Positions 22,177-31,169 of a stretch of DNA of 64,000 nucleotides are shown piece by piece. The DNA comes from Torymus aiolomorphi (lineage: Eukaryota; Arthropoda; Insecta; Hymenoptera; Torymidae): positions 74,550,529 through 74,614,528 of the forward strand of contig CM070873.1 of the NCBI GenBank assembly GCA_036365515.1, given 5' to 3'. A program made the translations under genes and the position numbers. Positions within the stretch are counted from its first letter, which is position 1, and each line of letters begins with the position of its first letter. The notes below the pieces were generated by a model that had not been told where the DNA came from, searched no databases, and saw only the letters and a program-made list of their open reading frames with translations.

Positions 22177-22489
22177 TGCCTCGAGCTATTCGACAAACAA
22201 TTACTTTTTTGAGAATACTTTAAATTTTTTGTAGTAATAGTAATAATAAAACTTGTGTTGTTAAAACAAAAACCATATTTACATTAGTTATCATTTCATT
22301 TTGTATTTTTCTGCAACACGTAACTTTAATTTTTATTATTTTTTTGAAAAAAAATTAATCTCACAAAATTTTGATTATTTACGCAATTTTTTCAGAAAAA
22401 AATAATAAACACATTTTCCCTCCCTGCTAGAAAAAGTTAGTAGAAGTCGATAAAAATCGATAAGTTTCACCATTGAAGTCAATAAAGTC

Positions 22490-23614
22490 TCTTAATTTCC
22501 TTAAAAAGAGAAAAATAGGGGTTCCTACCCTTAAAATTGAAAGTGATACAGATTTGTGGCCTTTTTAATTTTAAGATTTTTAGCGTTAGTTGTATTAAGG
22601 TAGTTACCCCCTAAAAAATAATTTTGGTTAAAACCACGCGACAGGTCAACTTTATTTTTTAATTTTCTTTTAAATGGAATCAGTTTTGAGGCGATATATA
22701 ATTTATTGTAATTTTTATAGCTGAAAATTGATGAAAAAAGCTTAGTTTTCTTGAAAAAAATAGGGGTTGCTACCCTTAAAATTGAAAGTAATGCTGTTTT
22801 GAAGCCTTTCTTATTTTGAAATTTTTAGCGTTGGTTTTATTAAGGTATCTTTATTTATTTCTGAAATAATGAACAAAAAATAAATAAGGGGTAGTACCCC
22901 TAAAAAATAATTTTGGCCAAACCACGAGACAGGTCAACTTTATTTTTTAATTTTCTTTTAAATGGAATCAGTTTTAAGGCTATATATAATGTATTGTAAT
23001 TTTTATAGCTGAAAATTGATGAAAAAAGCTTAGTTTTCTTGAAAAAAAATAGGGGTTGCTACCCTTAAAATTGAAAGTAATGCTGTTTTGAAGCCTTACC
23101 TATTTTAAAATTTTTAGCGTTGGTTTTATTAAGGTATTTTTATTTATTTCTGAAATAATGAACAAAAAATAAATAAGGGGTAGTTACCCCTAAAAAATAA
23201 TTTTGGCCAAAACCACGAGACAGGTCAACTTTATTTTTTAATTTTCTTTTAAATGGAATCAGTTTTAAGACTATATATAATTTATTGTAATATTTATAAC
23301 TGAAAATTGATGAAAAAAGCTTAGTTTTCTTGAAAAAAAAAGTAGGGGTTGCTACCCTTAAAATTGAAAGTAATGCTATTTTGAAGGCTTCTTTATTCTA
23401 CAACTTTTGGCGTCGGTTTCATTAAGCTAGCTTTATTCGTTTTTGAAATATTTGAAAAAAACTGTTTTTGAGGGTGAACTTTAGGGGTAGATTTCACCCC
23501 CTTCGAGTGTCTATCAGCACGTAAAAAAAAATACGTGTCTCTTATTTTTTAATGTACTACAACATATTGCAATATCGTCCAAATCGGCGACTTACACTTG
23601 GGGTACCTTCCTTG
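22490..23614. repeat. right terminal array of the Tc5-like element
   Basis: Three to four copies of a unit of about 300 bp, each with GGGGTTGCTACCCTTAAAAT, TTTTTAGCGTTGGTTTTATT, GGGGTAGTTACCCCTAAAAA and CATTGAAAAGC-like relics. Successive copies are very similar to each other. It is the inverted partner of 18159-18840. Confidence 0.85.
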
Positions 23615-23844
23615 TGAGTGTCAGCCCCACGTATTCGGATATTTAGACGATGTAATCGTGGTAACGAAATGTTCGAAGAACACTTGCAATGGCTCGAGTT
23701 TGTATTAAAAAAATTAGTTAATGCGGGTTTGGCAATCAGCTTTGAGAAGTCGGAATTTTGTTGCTCGCAGGTCGCATACCTCGGATATTTGTTGGATAGT
23801 GAGGGTTTACGTCCAAATTCGGAACGTGACGAACCGATACTTAA
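23615..23844 (+). pseudogene. Ty3/gypsy reverse transcriptase, part 2
   Basis: Contains the catalytic box as GYLDDVIVVT at about 23632-23661. A one-base shift follows at once, so the next block (EEHLQWLEFVLKKLVNAGL) lies in another frame. SYLGYLLDSEGL-type sequence continues to the TTAA at 23841, where the next insertion begins. Confidence 0.85.
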
Positions 23845-23849
23845 CCTTT

Positions 23850-24110
23850 TAGTTTTCACTGAATTTACAGTTTCAGCTGGAAGTAGTTTGCGACTTTTAT
23901 TAGCAGGTATTGAAAAAATTCCGCTTTTAGCTTCTAAATGTTGTACTTCGCGAGCTTCTAGTTTACGGCAACCGAATTCTCGCATTAAATCCCTACGTGA
24001 CCAAAACTCAGGATCAAGAGTTAGTAACTGAATTCAACACCAGCTTTGTGATACTCATGGTTGCACGCTATTTTAGTTTTTTTAGCATCAGATGGAGGTA
24101 AACTTAATTT
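23850..24110 (-). pseudogene. gene-like fragment inside the TTAA insertion
   Basis: On the minus strand, two adjoining protein-like stretches are found: one with PPSDAKKTKIACNHEYHKAG (about 24090-24035) and one with LDPEFWSRRDLMREFGCRKL running to about 23850. They lie in different frames. Composition is unlike the flanking AT-rich DNA and looks like real coding sequence. I do not recognise the family. It could be a captured host exon or the remains of a transposase. Confidence 0.4.
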
Positions 24111-25456
24111 ATATTTATAAATTTGTCGTCGACAGCTACACTGATAGAAAGAATCATTTGGGATCAAGTCGGTGACTTAACTGTTACGGAATATGCATTT
24201 GAATAAAGTAAAAATCACGTGAATTAACAGTTAAGGAATGAATCCATTGCCACAAGTACTTTAGATCACACCATTTCATAACTGTTACGAAATAATTCTA
24301 TAGCGTGAAATGAATATTACTTAATTGTTAAGAAATGATTCTTTAGCGGTAAATGAATATTACTTATGAGTACTACAAATGAATACTACTTATAAAAATA
24401 ATTTTTTATTTGCATATTAAATAAAAAATAAAAGTTGATTTACATATTTTTTGTTTATTTCAAAGATCTCTACAACTAATTACATGTTTTCCTTCAGATG
24501 TAACATGCATATTGGCCGATAAAATTCTGGAAAATTAACATGAAGCATTTTCGTTACAGTATCTAATGGCATTAAAAGTTCATACGCTTTAATATGATTA
24601 TTTAATCCTAAAGTTTTAAATTCTTTCATTAAAAATATAAATTTTTTATCCGATTTCATTATTTTAATTTCATTATTTTATTTAATTATTAAAATGGGAT
24701 CACCGTACTTGTCGTTCTACAAACGTAACATACAGTTTTGTGTATAACAAGTATCATTTATTTTTTAAGTTATTAACTTCTTCTATGTTACTTGTACTTT
24801 TCGAAGTCGTGTTTTTTATTTGCTTCGACAATGGTTTTAAAACCTTTGCGACTGAAAAATCTGTGGGATAAAATCAGTTTGTAGCTTTTCAGCAAGCGAA
24901 TGCGGAATATTTATTCTACAATTAATTATTCTAGCATACGTCTTTGATTTTTTGTGAAACGCTTCCCATTTATTACAAGAAAGATATTTTAACGCTCCAA
25001 CGTTTCTAATACAATTACAATAATGCGTTACTATGTGAACTTCGGTTTCAATGGCTCATTAATAATATTTATATAGGCAATTCTCTGGCAGATCGTGCGC
25101 AAAAAAATTTTTTTCTTTGTTATCAGTCTAAATGTCTTCCTAGGCATCCCATGAGTGCCCCTGAATTTTTTTAGATTTTTTGGATCCCTCCAAAAAAAGC
25201 TGTGACGTCATATACTATATTGCCAGATCTAGCATTTTTAGCTCTTTTACTTATTTTCAAGCCTAAATAACTCCAAAACGATGCAATTATTATAAAAAGT
25301 GATAAATACATTTTCTTGAAACTTTTCTCAATTTTCAGAAAAACATTATTTCAAAGTCATTGGAGAAAGTTTGAAGGTCACTTTGCCCATTTAAGTCTTA
25401 AAATGAGTTTTCCAAAGGGTTCGATCACAGCCATTGTCAAGCGGATAGTCCTTTAA
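24111..25456. other. non-coding interior of the TTAA insertion
   Basis: Contains a loosely repeated AACTGTTACGRAAT-type motif (about 24180-24350) and otherwise AT-rich sequence. No gene is seen. Confidence 0.4.
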
Positions 25457-25858
25457 CCTTTTAGCTGCGGGGGTGATCGATATATGGACCACTCTAGAGA
25501 CAAAGAATATTTGAAGTTTTTAGATCAAATTTGATGTTCTGAATACATAACAAATAGTTTTAAAATTTCTAAAACATTCTTGACCTTGAAATTTTCAAGG
25601 TCAAGGGTGTCTGCGAGAATTTTGTTACTATTTTTTTCATATTCAACGCGTGAAATTACATAGAAATACCCTCTCAAATCTTCATAACAAAAGAGATAAA
25701 TTTGTTTACATTGTACTTTACGTTGCCTGCGGGGCTGGTCGATATATGGACCAACAGTCAGGTCAGCGACTCTATCTGAGATATCCAGTGATAATATGTA
25801 TGCATTTTACATATTCTGAGAGGTCAATTTGTACTGAAATTTCCCCGCAGCCTAAAGG
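25457..25858. repeat. 402 bp inverted-repeat unit with TTAA on both sides
   Basis: Ends are CCTTTTAGCTGCGGGG and, inverted, CCTTTAGGCTGCGGGG. A subterminal GATCGATATATGGACCA-like motif occurs near both ends (about 25478 and 25738). This is a typical MITE layout. Confidence 0.75.
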
Positions 25859-27338
25859 TTAAATATCCCGCGCCGAGTAAGTAAAACAGCTGCGTAGATT
25901 TCTGGGGATGGTGGGGTGGTACTCACGCTTTATAGAACGTGAAAGCGAGGTTAAGGTGCCTCTCACCAAATTGCTAAGAAAACAGCAGATGTGGCTTTGG
26001 AGAAAGGAGGAGCAGCATGCGTTCGAACGGTTGAAGGCGGCGTTGACAACTGCGCCAGTTCTCGCCAGGCCAGATTTCAGCTGCACCTTCACTGTTCAAG
26101 CAGATGCGAGCTCACACGTGATCGGCGCGGTATTAACGCAGCATTTTACGGACGAGGAGCACCCGATTACATATGCTAGTCGCGTTTTGAATTCTGCCGA
26201 AGTAAATTACACAGTGACCGAGAAAGAGTGTCTCGCGCTGTTGTTCGCGATTAAAAAGTTTAGGCCGTATCTCGAGGGGTATCGGTTTGTCGCGATAATG
26301 GATCATAGCGCGCTAACGTGGTTGCGAAATAAAAAGGAGCCGACAGGGAGACTCGCGCGCTGGGTATTGGAGATGCAGCAGTGGGATTTTGATATAGTGC
26401 ACAAGAAGGGCGCGCTAAATCATGTTCCAGACGCGCTCTCCTGGAAATTTGAGGACGAATGCGAGGTGGCGAGTTTTTCCTCGGTCACGGATCCGTGGTA
26501 CTCTAAGCGAATCGAGGAAATACGCGAGAGGCCGGGTAAATTTGCGAGTTGGTGGGTCGAGGACGGTCTCCTGTATAAATGTACTCAGGATCGACTGCTC
26601 GACCCAGTTACAAATAAAGAGGAGTGCTCGAGATTGGTGGTTTCAGTAAGTCATCTTGAGCGCGTGCTTAGCGACACGCATAGAGAGCTGTTGTCCGGCC
26701 ATTTCGGGGTCGCGAAGACATATAATCGAGTGGTCTGCGAGTACTACTGGCCCGGGGTGTGGTATGACGTGCACGACTATGTACGTAGCTGCAGCGAATG
26801 TCAGCGGTACAAGTCAGCGCAGTCTGCCCCTCAAGGACTGATGGGAAAGCGGGTAGTTGAGAGACCCTGGGCGGTCGTCGCGGCCGATGTTATGGAACTG
26901 CCGCGAAGCAAAAATCAGTTTAAGTATCTGCTCGTATTTCAGGATCTGTTTACGCGATGGATCGAATTAAAACCGCTCCGCGCTGCGGACGTGAAGGTCG
27001 TCGCGAGGGCATTGGAGGAGCTGGTGTTGTTTCGCTGGGAAACACCGGATTACTTTCTGACTGATAATGGGAAGGAGTTCGTCAATAAACATTTAGATAA
27101 AGTGTTGATCGAGTATGGCATTAAACATGTGACGACTTCCCCTTATCATCCACAAAGTGACCCGGTGGAACGCACAAATCGCACGTTGAAGACCATGATC
27201 GCGGCGTTCGTGGAATCGGATCACCGCGATTGGGATAAAAACTTACATGCGTTCCGTCACGCCGTAAACACCGCCGCGCAGGTGACCACGAAGGTGTTCC
27301 CCGCGTTTCTGAATACGGGAGACAGCCAAAACCAGTAA
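25859..27338 (+). CDS. pol: Ty3/gypsy RT C-terminus, RNase H and integrase core
   Basis: After a short frame break near 25884 a single open frame of 476 codons runs from 25908. It starts in the RT connection (GMVGWYSRFIE). RNase H follows with FTVQADASSHVIGAVLTQ, KECLALLFAIKKF and DHSALTWL. The integrase zinc domain appears as HFGVAKTYNRVVCEYYW with CSECQRYK (about residues 270-305). The catalytic core carries the three acidic residues in VVAADVMELP, FLTDNGKEF and VERTNRTLK. RNase H removes template RNA; integrase inserts the DNA copy. This part is well preserved. Confidence 0.92.
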
Positions 27339-27757
27339 AAAGTTTAAGGAGGGAGGTTGAGCAGAGGGTAGTAGTTGTGCGTGTTGACCCCGCGGAATGG
27401 CAAGACAGACTCAAAAGGCTAGATGCGCTGCGAGATTTAGCTGCGCGGCACGTCGACGCCGAGCAGAATAGGCAGAAAAGGTATTATGATAGAGGAAGGC
27501 GCGGAATAGCGTTTCAGGTGGGAGATTTGGTGTTGCGCAAGCTGCATACACTCTCCAACGCATCGCGGGCCTATTCGGCAAAATTGGACGTGAGGTACGC
27601 TGGTCCATGTGAGGTGTTAGAGGTGCGATTGCCCGAGGTTTATATTTTTGAAACTAAGTCCAAAAAACAAACGGTGATGGCACATGTGTCAGAATTAAAA
27701 AAATGGATTCCGCCGCGCAGCCCGCGTGAGTTGAGGCTATGTTCCCGGCGACGGTGA
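27329..27757 (+). pseudogene. Ty3/gypsy integrase C-terminus fused to LTR remnant
   Basis: Frame shifts near 27325 and continues from 27377 with the integrase tail (QKRYYDRGRRG, FQVGDLVLRK, AYSAKLDVRYAGPCEV). The reading frame runs directly into LTR sequence at about 27713, so the natural stop, the polypurine tract and the start of the 3' LTR have been deleted. Confidence 0.82.
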
Positions 27758-28059
27758 GCACAGTCTCCTCACCTAATTGCGAGGGGAGTAAACTCTCGGA
27801 TGGCGTGGCGCGCCGATGAGGCGCGCATCGTGTGTGCTCGTGCGAGAGCATACATTCAGTACTATCAGTTAATAAATGCCATTTTTACCAGTGAGTGCCT
27901 GGTCGGTTATTGCACAACCCTGACTCCTCACTCACGCATCCTACGCACAGGAGACGGCTATCCCACCGTCTCCGCGGCAGGCGGAACTTCGGTCTCCGGT
28001 TCCTGCTTAAATAAATAGTTGTGATGGTTGTACCGGGATGGTAGCAGTACAACGTTACA
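27713..28059 (+). repeat. truncated Ty3/gypsy 3' LTR
   Basis: About 347 bp matching 13668-14010, ending CGTTACA before the AGAT duplication. The first 570 bp (most of U3) are missing. Confidence 0.9.
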
Positions 28060-28061
28060 AG

Positions 28062-28444
28062 ATAGAGCACTTATTCTAATAAAGATCTTGAAATTGTTGA
28101 TGACCTGGAAAATGATCTGGTTAAGGATCAGCTAATAGCTAAAAGTGGTGTTTTTGAAGAAAATGTGATGGGAAGGCTTTCAATTCAAATATAGCAGATA
28201 ATGCGATACCTTCTACAAGTACGATTGAATTTTTTATTCTTTATTTTACTAGAGGTATTTTTAATCTTTTTATATTTTTGTTATAGGTACAGGAATAAAA
28301 GGTCTTAATTATTTTTCGAATCCACTGAAGTCGCAATTAGGTAGTAAATTATGTTCATACAGTTTAAGTTCTGATGATTCGGATGATAAAAAAGATAGAA
28401 AGAAAAAAAAAACAAATCAGGAAAAAGGAAAATTCTCTTCTTAA
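28062..28444 (+). pseudogene. decayed coiled-coil gene, downstream exons
   Basis: Continuation of the gene at 2917. The AG of the acceptor lies in the AGAT duplication (28060-28063) and is now cut off from its pyrimidine tract by 15 kb of gypsy. The block encodes acidic sequence (KDLEIVDDLENDLVKDQ) with a one-base shift near 28170. After an acceptor at 28285-28286 a last block ends in a Lys-rich tail (SSDDSDDKKDRKKKK) with stop at 28442-28444. I do not recognise the family. Confidence 0.45.
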
Positions 28445-28891
28445 AGAGAATTGATAAATTACATCAAATAATTTTTTTCGATGTACATTTTAATATAAAA
28501 TTTCATTCGTTCTGCATATCTGATTTTCCATAAATACAATTATTCAAAATGATCAAGAAAATTATATTTAAAATATTATGTAGTAATTATTAAATTGCAA
28601 ATTAAAAAGTTTAAGGTATTATCACATGCTATTTATTGAATTTATAAATTAATTATATTTCTTCGGCGTTTTCTTCGAAAACCTGCTAAATCGATGTTTG
28701 CTTCAAAAACCCGCCAACTCAGCGAAGACTTCAAAAGTCCATCAACTCATAGAGTGGTTTCAAAAACCATATAACTCGGTGAAGGTTTCAAATGTCCTCT
28801 AACTCAGGCGTTTTTTTTTCTTTAATTTTGCAGCAGTAGCTCTAGGATGTTAAAGTACAATTTCTGTATAAGCGATGAAAAAAATTATTTA
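28445..28891. repeat. AT-rich spacer with short repeats
   Basis: Around 28665-28805 a unit of about 40 bp with TTCAAAAACC and AACTC segments recurs about four times. Nothing else is seen. Confidence 0.5.
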
Positions 28892-29570
28892 CGATTTTTC
28901 CATATTATTCTTTATTTTTTTTACCGACTTAATATTATCCGTTTCGACAGATAAAAATATGGATTGATAGCTAATTTCAAGACTTTTAAGAAAATGTGAC
29001 TACTTCCAACGGATATCCAAACCCAAAGCCGTAAAAAATTATTTTCGATTTTTCCATATTCTTCTTTATTTTTTTTTATTCGACTTAATAATATCCGATC
29101 GGGCCGAAAAAATATTGGTAGATAGAAAATTTTAAGACCTTTCAGAAAATGGGCCTACTTCCGACCGATATCCAAACCCGGCGACGAAAAAAGATTATTT
29201 CGATTTTTCCATATTTTTCTCTATTTTTTTTAATCGACTTAGTAATATCCGATTGGGCCAGCAAAAATATGGGTAGATAGGAAATTTCAAGACCTTTCAG
29301 AAAATGGGCCTAATTCTGACCGATATCCAAACCCGGCGACGAAAAAAGATTATTTCGATTTTTCCATATTTTTCTCTATTTTTTTTAACCGACTTAATAA
29401 TATTTGGTTGGGCCGACAAAAATATGGATTGATAGGTAATTTCAAGACATTTCAGAAAATGAGCCTAATTTCCACTGATATCCAAACCCAGAAGCGAAAA
29501 AAATTGTTTTCGATTTTTCGATATTTTGCTTTATTTTTTTAACCGACTTCATAATCCAATCAACTATATA
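28892..29570. repeat. 155 bp tandem satellite, about 4.4 copies
   Basis: The marker CGATTTTTCCATATT recurs at 28892, 29046, 29201, 29356 and 29511, giving 154-155 bp spacing. Each unit also holds an ACCGACTTAATAATATCCG-like and a CCGATATCCAAACCC segment. Confidence 0.93.
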
Positions 29571-29668
29571 ATTGAACTTGCACAATTTCAAAATAAGCTT
29601 TAAATACCTGCCAAAGATAAACTTGATATCTCTGGCCAGTTTCGAGTTATGCTGCGGACAAGTATATA

Positions 29669-29800
<132 letters not shown>

Positions 29801-29934
29801 AGACATTTTCTAGAAAATGCATATCTCGAATCAGGGAACTCAGAAATATCGAAAATCATCGAAATCTCAAGGCTTTCTCTTTGAGAAAGCAAAAGTACAA
29901 GAACAAGTGACAAATAATATTTTGATGATTTATG

Positions 29935-30890
29935 TAACGAGATTAAAAAAAGAGTGAGGATATAGTATCAAAAAAGTATGGATCAAAAGGAATTGAAGAC
30001 GAAATGGATGAAAAAGTAGATGAAAAAGTTGAAAATAGAAATAAAAATACAATGATTTTAGATGGTGAAATAGAAGCGAAAGATTATTCAGAAGATTTAA
30101 GTAATAAGGAGACACCTGAAGGTAACTTGATTGGGAGTTCTTTTTCTTTTCTGAAATTTTTAAAAACATTTTAATTTAATTTCTATATGTGCAGGAAAAA
30201 CCGTAGTAAGTCTTTTTCTTATACAATTATACCCAGTCTACTGAAGTTATCTACGCCTAAGGATATTTCTGATAATGCATATGAAGGAAAAATTAAAAAA
30301 AAAAGAAAGAAAAGAAAAAGAAGCTCAATTCAAGGAATAAAGTGATGATGAATATCTTTCAGATAAGTTCGAAAAATCTGGGTACCAAGATTTAACGCAT
30401 TGGATTCAAGACAAGAAAAACAAAATGGTAATTATTTATAGTACTTTTCGATACCGGTACTGGTCGAGAACCGTACTTTGTACCACGAGCGCCAAAAAAT
30501 CATATCTAAGTTGTGATTTTGAGGTGAGAGTGGTATAAAAATAATTGTTATTCCTTGATAAATTTGATCAGCTATTAAATTTCAATTTTAAAGTTCAACT
30601 CTTTACTTTTTTAGCTTTGAAGAGCTGTAGTTTTATATGTCATTTTTATTTACTATCACTTACGTACGAATAATTCATTTTAAATATTTTACAGATTAGA
30701 ATGATGCACTTAAAGCATGGAGTCTCCATACCGTACGGGCATGGAATCATTTAAAAATGACAAATGAATTGCTTAAGTATTTGAGGAAATTGGCCAAAGC
30801 AATAAGGACTACTCACGTGTTGATGAATAGAGCAATTTTGATAAAAAAAAGTATAGATCTCCTAGAAAGGAATTGACTCCTGTAAAAAAA
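29935..30890 (+). pseudogene. eroded exon-like blocks, Lys/Glu-rich
   Basis: Blocks near 29945-30121, 30195-30430 and 30695-30880 read as charged protein in short stretches (for example KSEDIVSKKYGSKGIEDE and LKAWSLHTVRAWNHL), with splice-like borders such as GAAG/GTAACT at 30121. Frames are broken by stops. They may be further exons of the 2917-28444 gene or a neighbouring dead gene. I cannot name a family. Confidence 0.3.
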
Positions 30891-30923
30891 GCTGTTTTTA
30901 GAAGTACGTTTATTTATCGATAA

Positions 30924-30930
<7 letters not shown>

Positions 30931-30999
<69 letters not shown>

Positions 31000-31000
31000 G
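30931..31000. repeat. (TA)n microsatellite
   Basis: Long alternating AT run. Confidence 0.95.
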
Positions 31001-31169
31001 ATGTTAGCGTCATTTATGAACATCAGCCCTCTTATCCCCCCCCCTCTTGCTACTCCTCATACCCACCTTTTTCTTTAATCGTAGTTATCATCTCAGTGCA
31101 CATGCGACAGACATCTTTTTTTTCTCACACCACACGTAAAGTATTATGTTTACACCCGGAAAAATTCGA

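Larger units (their letters stand above)
18159..23614 (+). mobile_element. Tc5/pogo-like DNA transposon nested in gypsy RT
   Basis: Ends are exact inverted copies (CAAGGAAGGTACCCCAAGTG), flanked by TGA at 18156-18158 and 23615-23617. A three-base TNA duplication suits Tc5-type members of the Tc1/mariner superfamily, and the terminal bases resemble what I recall of nematode Tc5. Removing the element and one TGA puts the flanking RT codons back in a single frame, which confirms the boundaries. Inside are a two-part transposase (20703-22176) and long terminal regions of repeated units. The size, 5.46 kb, is large for the group because of these arrays. Confidence 0.9.
23845..25858. mobile_element. 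TTAA-flanked insertion in gypsy pol, piggyBac-like
   Basis: TTAA lies on both sides (23841-23844 and 25859-25862). The ends read CCTTTTAG inward from the left and CCTTTAGG from the right, a short imperfect inversion. Removing the insertion and one TTAA rejoins the pol codons in frame, so the boundaries are exact. No transposase is visible. A further TTAACCTTTTAGCTGCGGGG at 25453 makes the last 402 bp a self-contained inverted-repeat unit. The whole may therefore be a composite of two related short elements or one element with an internal end-like copy. Confidence 0.75.
13092..28059 (+). mobile_element. Ty3/gypsy LTR retrotransposon with two nested insertions
   Basis: The element starts TGTGACG and ends CGTTACA with AGAT on both sides (13088-13091 and 28060-28063). 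Order: 5' LTR (13092-14010), primer site beginning TGGCGATCCTGCCAGG (14012), leader, gag, zinc knuckles, RT, RNase H, integrase, remnant 3' LTR. A Tc5-like transposon (18159-23614) and a TTAA-flanked block (23845-25858) interrupt RT. Without these it would be about 7.5 kb. No protease is found between the zinc knuckles and RT, and no env-like frame lies between integrase and the 3' LTR. It is non-autonomous. Confidence 0.93.

Noticed and set aside
27758..28059. Possible env gene between integrase and 3' LTR of the gypsy element
   Set aside because: No space and no frame; the integrase runs directly into LTR sequence.
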